Assembly (NCBI RefSeq): GCF_019264345.1
Contig: NZ_JAHVAO010000001.1
Coordinates: 1,054,001 to 1,118,000, forward strand
Direction of reading: 5' to 3'
Origin: Marinobacter arenosus
Lineage (GTDB): Bacteria > Pseudomonadota > Gammaproteobacteria > Pseudomonadales > Oleiphilaceae
DNA length: 64,000 nt
Below the pieces are notes generated by a model that saw only the letters and a list, made by a program, of their open reading frames with translations, did no database searches and had not been told where the DNA came from. Of this stretch, positions 63,151 through 64,000 are shown piece by piece (position 1 is the first letter of the stretch; the number at the start of each line of letters is the position of its first letter). A program made the position numbers and the translations under genes.

Positions 63151-63176
63151 AAAGGTGCCTCCGGGCACCTTTTTTT
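63151..63176 (+). terminator. Intrinsic terminator after the YfaZ-like gene
   Basis: AAAGGTGCC pairs with GGCACCTTT around a TCCG loop, and the T-run continues for several bases. Confidence 0.9.
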
Positions 63177-63252
63177 CGTGCCTTTCCTCACGCTTTCCTA
63201 TTCTGCCCGCTGCTAGACTGTCGTTCTGAATTCTTTGCACGGACAGCATGGC

Positions 63253-64000
63253 ATGCGATTAACCTCCGGTTTGATTCTTCCAACCGTTCTTTTGCTCCTC
63301 GGCGGATGTGGCGGGGGAGATGACGCCATTACCGGTGCGCAGAACGACCCCAACGATTTCGCCAATGGCAACAACCCCGTGGACAGCTTCAGCCCGGGCA
63401 GTACCGGCGATTCCACCAATACGGCGGGGCTTGAAGCGAACGAAGTGCGGATCACCATGGAGGTGCCCGGCGGCGTAGCTCCGGACGCAGAACTGACCCG
63501 TCGGAACCTGAGAATCGTGCAGCCCGACCGGGTCAGCGTCTACACAACCAACACGGCGCTACAGAACCTGGGCTCGGTTCCGGTATCGACGCGCACCGAT
63601 GACAATGGGTTCACCATCATCGCTTTTGACAACGGCCTGCCCCTGGGCCCGGATGTACTCATTGATGCCAGTTACGGCAATGTCAGGCTGCGCGCGCTGG
63701 CCGCTGATGCCGACCGCGATGTCAAAATAAATCCCTTCTCCGAATACCTGGTACGCAATACCCTACCGGGTTACACCCCGGGCCAGTTTCAGGGCATTCT
63801 GGATTGCGTCGCCGATGCCAGCGGCGAGCTTTGCCTGAACAAATATGTCTGGTCCACCCTGGCCGACCAGGTCCACGACTTCGAGATTGATATTCCATCC
63901 ACGGCCAGCCTGGCTTCAGCACTGGACCTGCTTTCTGACCGGGGCGATTTCGCCCGATATGTCGCGGCCATGGCGGATTATGCCCTTCTGGACGAAAGCT
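63253..64000 (+). CDS. Lipoprotein, truncated by the window edge
   Basis: From the ATG at 63253 the frame stays open to the end of the window, so the 3' end lies outside. The first 19 codons give a lipoprotein signal (LILPTVLLLLGGC), with the lipobox ending at Cys19, then a Gly/Asp/Asn-rich linker. The visible mature part (about 230 residues) has beta-rich segments resembling carboxypeptidase-regulatory or Ig-like units (VSVYTTNTAL, TRTDDNGFTIIAFDNGLP). No catalytic motif is seen. It probably sits in the outer membrane or periplasm. Confidence 0.75.
   Translation, partial: MRLTSGLILPTVLLLLGGCGGGDDAITGAQNDPNDFANGNNPVDSFSPGSTGDSTNTAGLEANEVRITMEVPGGVAPDAELTRRNLRIVQPDRVSVYTTNTALQNLGSVPVSTRTDDNGFTIIAFDNGLPLGPDVLIDASYGNVRLRALAADADRDVKINPFSEYLVRNTLPGYTPGQFQGILDCVADASGELCLNKYVWSTLADQVHDFEIDIPSTASLASALDLLSDRGDFARYVAAMADYALLDES

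Noticed and set aside
1..64000. CRISPR arrays, insertion sequences, prophage genes, tRNA and rRNA
   Set aside because: No spaced direct repeats, transposase or integrase proteins, phage genes or cloverleaf-like sequences were noticed on either strand.

Overview
The window looks like a chromosomal segment of a marine gammaproteobacterium close to Marinobacter. I infer this from gene order and protein style: an MvaT-type nucleoid protein, polar-flagellum genes, a pilA/pilBCD-coaE-yacG block and a Pseudomonas-like wbpV/wbpM set. I ran no database search. I see no insertion sequence, prophage, CRISPR array, tRNA or rRNA. One further gene, a lipoprotein at 63253, runs off the right edge with no stop codon.

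Layout. (1) 1-3.3 kb: the 3' end of a degenerate GGDEF protein, a candidate structured RNA, an AraC-family regulator and argG. (2) 3.3-12.6 kb: the flagellar filament block. It holds fliC1, flaG, fliD and fliS on the minus strand, a Maf-type flagellin glycosyltransferase, and a divergent second flagellin (fliC2) followed by a TPR protein with a methyltransferase-like C-terminus. fliC1 and fliD have sigma-28 type promoters, while fliC2 has a sigma-54 type promoter. (3) 12.5-17.7 kb: sbcB, an exported protein, a response regulator with a CheC-like domain coupled to a PAS-GGDEF cyclase, and mvaT. (4) 17.8-46.4 kb: about 28 kb of surface-glycan genes, all on the minus strand. Read in transcription order they are a rhamnosyltransferase, rmlBDAC, Wzm/Wzt, a methyltransferase-GT2-GT2 fusion, a GtrB/small flippase/GT-C module, a WbpV/PGT/WbpM trio, a complete pseudaminic acid operon pseBCFGHI, a UDP-sugar dehydrogenase, a second initiating transferase, a Wzx-like flippase and two more glycosyltransferases. 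(5) 46.6-48.9 kb: cysQ and a beta-CASP metallo-hydrolase. (6) 48.9-57.4 kb: the type IV pilus block, with pilA followed by a membrane phosphotransferase-like protein and an O-antigen-ligase-like protein, and divergent pilB, pilC and pilD. (7) 57.4-64 kb: coaE, an outer-membrane-like protein, trmO, a hybrid histidine kinase, yacG, a YfaZ-like protein and a partial lipoprotein.

How it fits together. Two surface appendages and at least one surface glycan are encoded side by side. CMP-pseudaminic acid from pseBCFGHI is the expected donor for the Maf protein next to the flagellins, and perhaps for a sialyltransferase-like protein in the glycan cluster. The cluster carries two initiating transferases and two export routes (ABC and flippase), so it probably makes more than one glycan. 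The two genes directly behind pilA suggest covalent decoration of the pilin, and they are the best candidate here for something not well described. Base composition is mosaic by eye: the pse operon and rml genes resemble the flanking core, while the transferase, flippase and ABC genes are visibly AT-rich.
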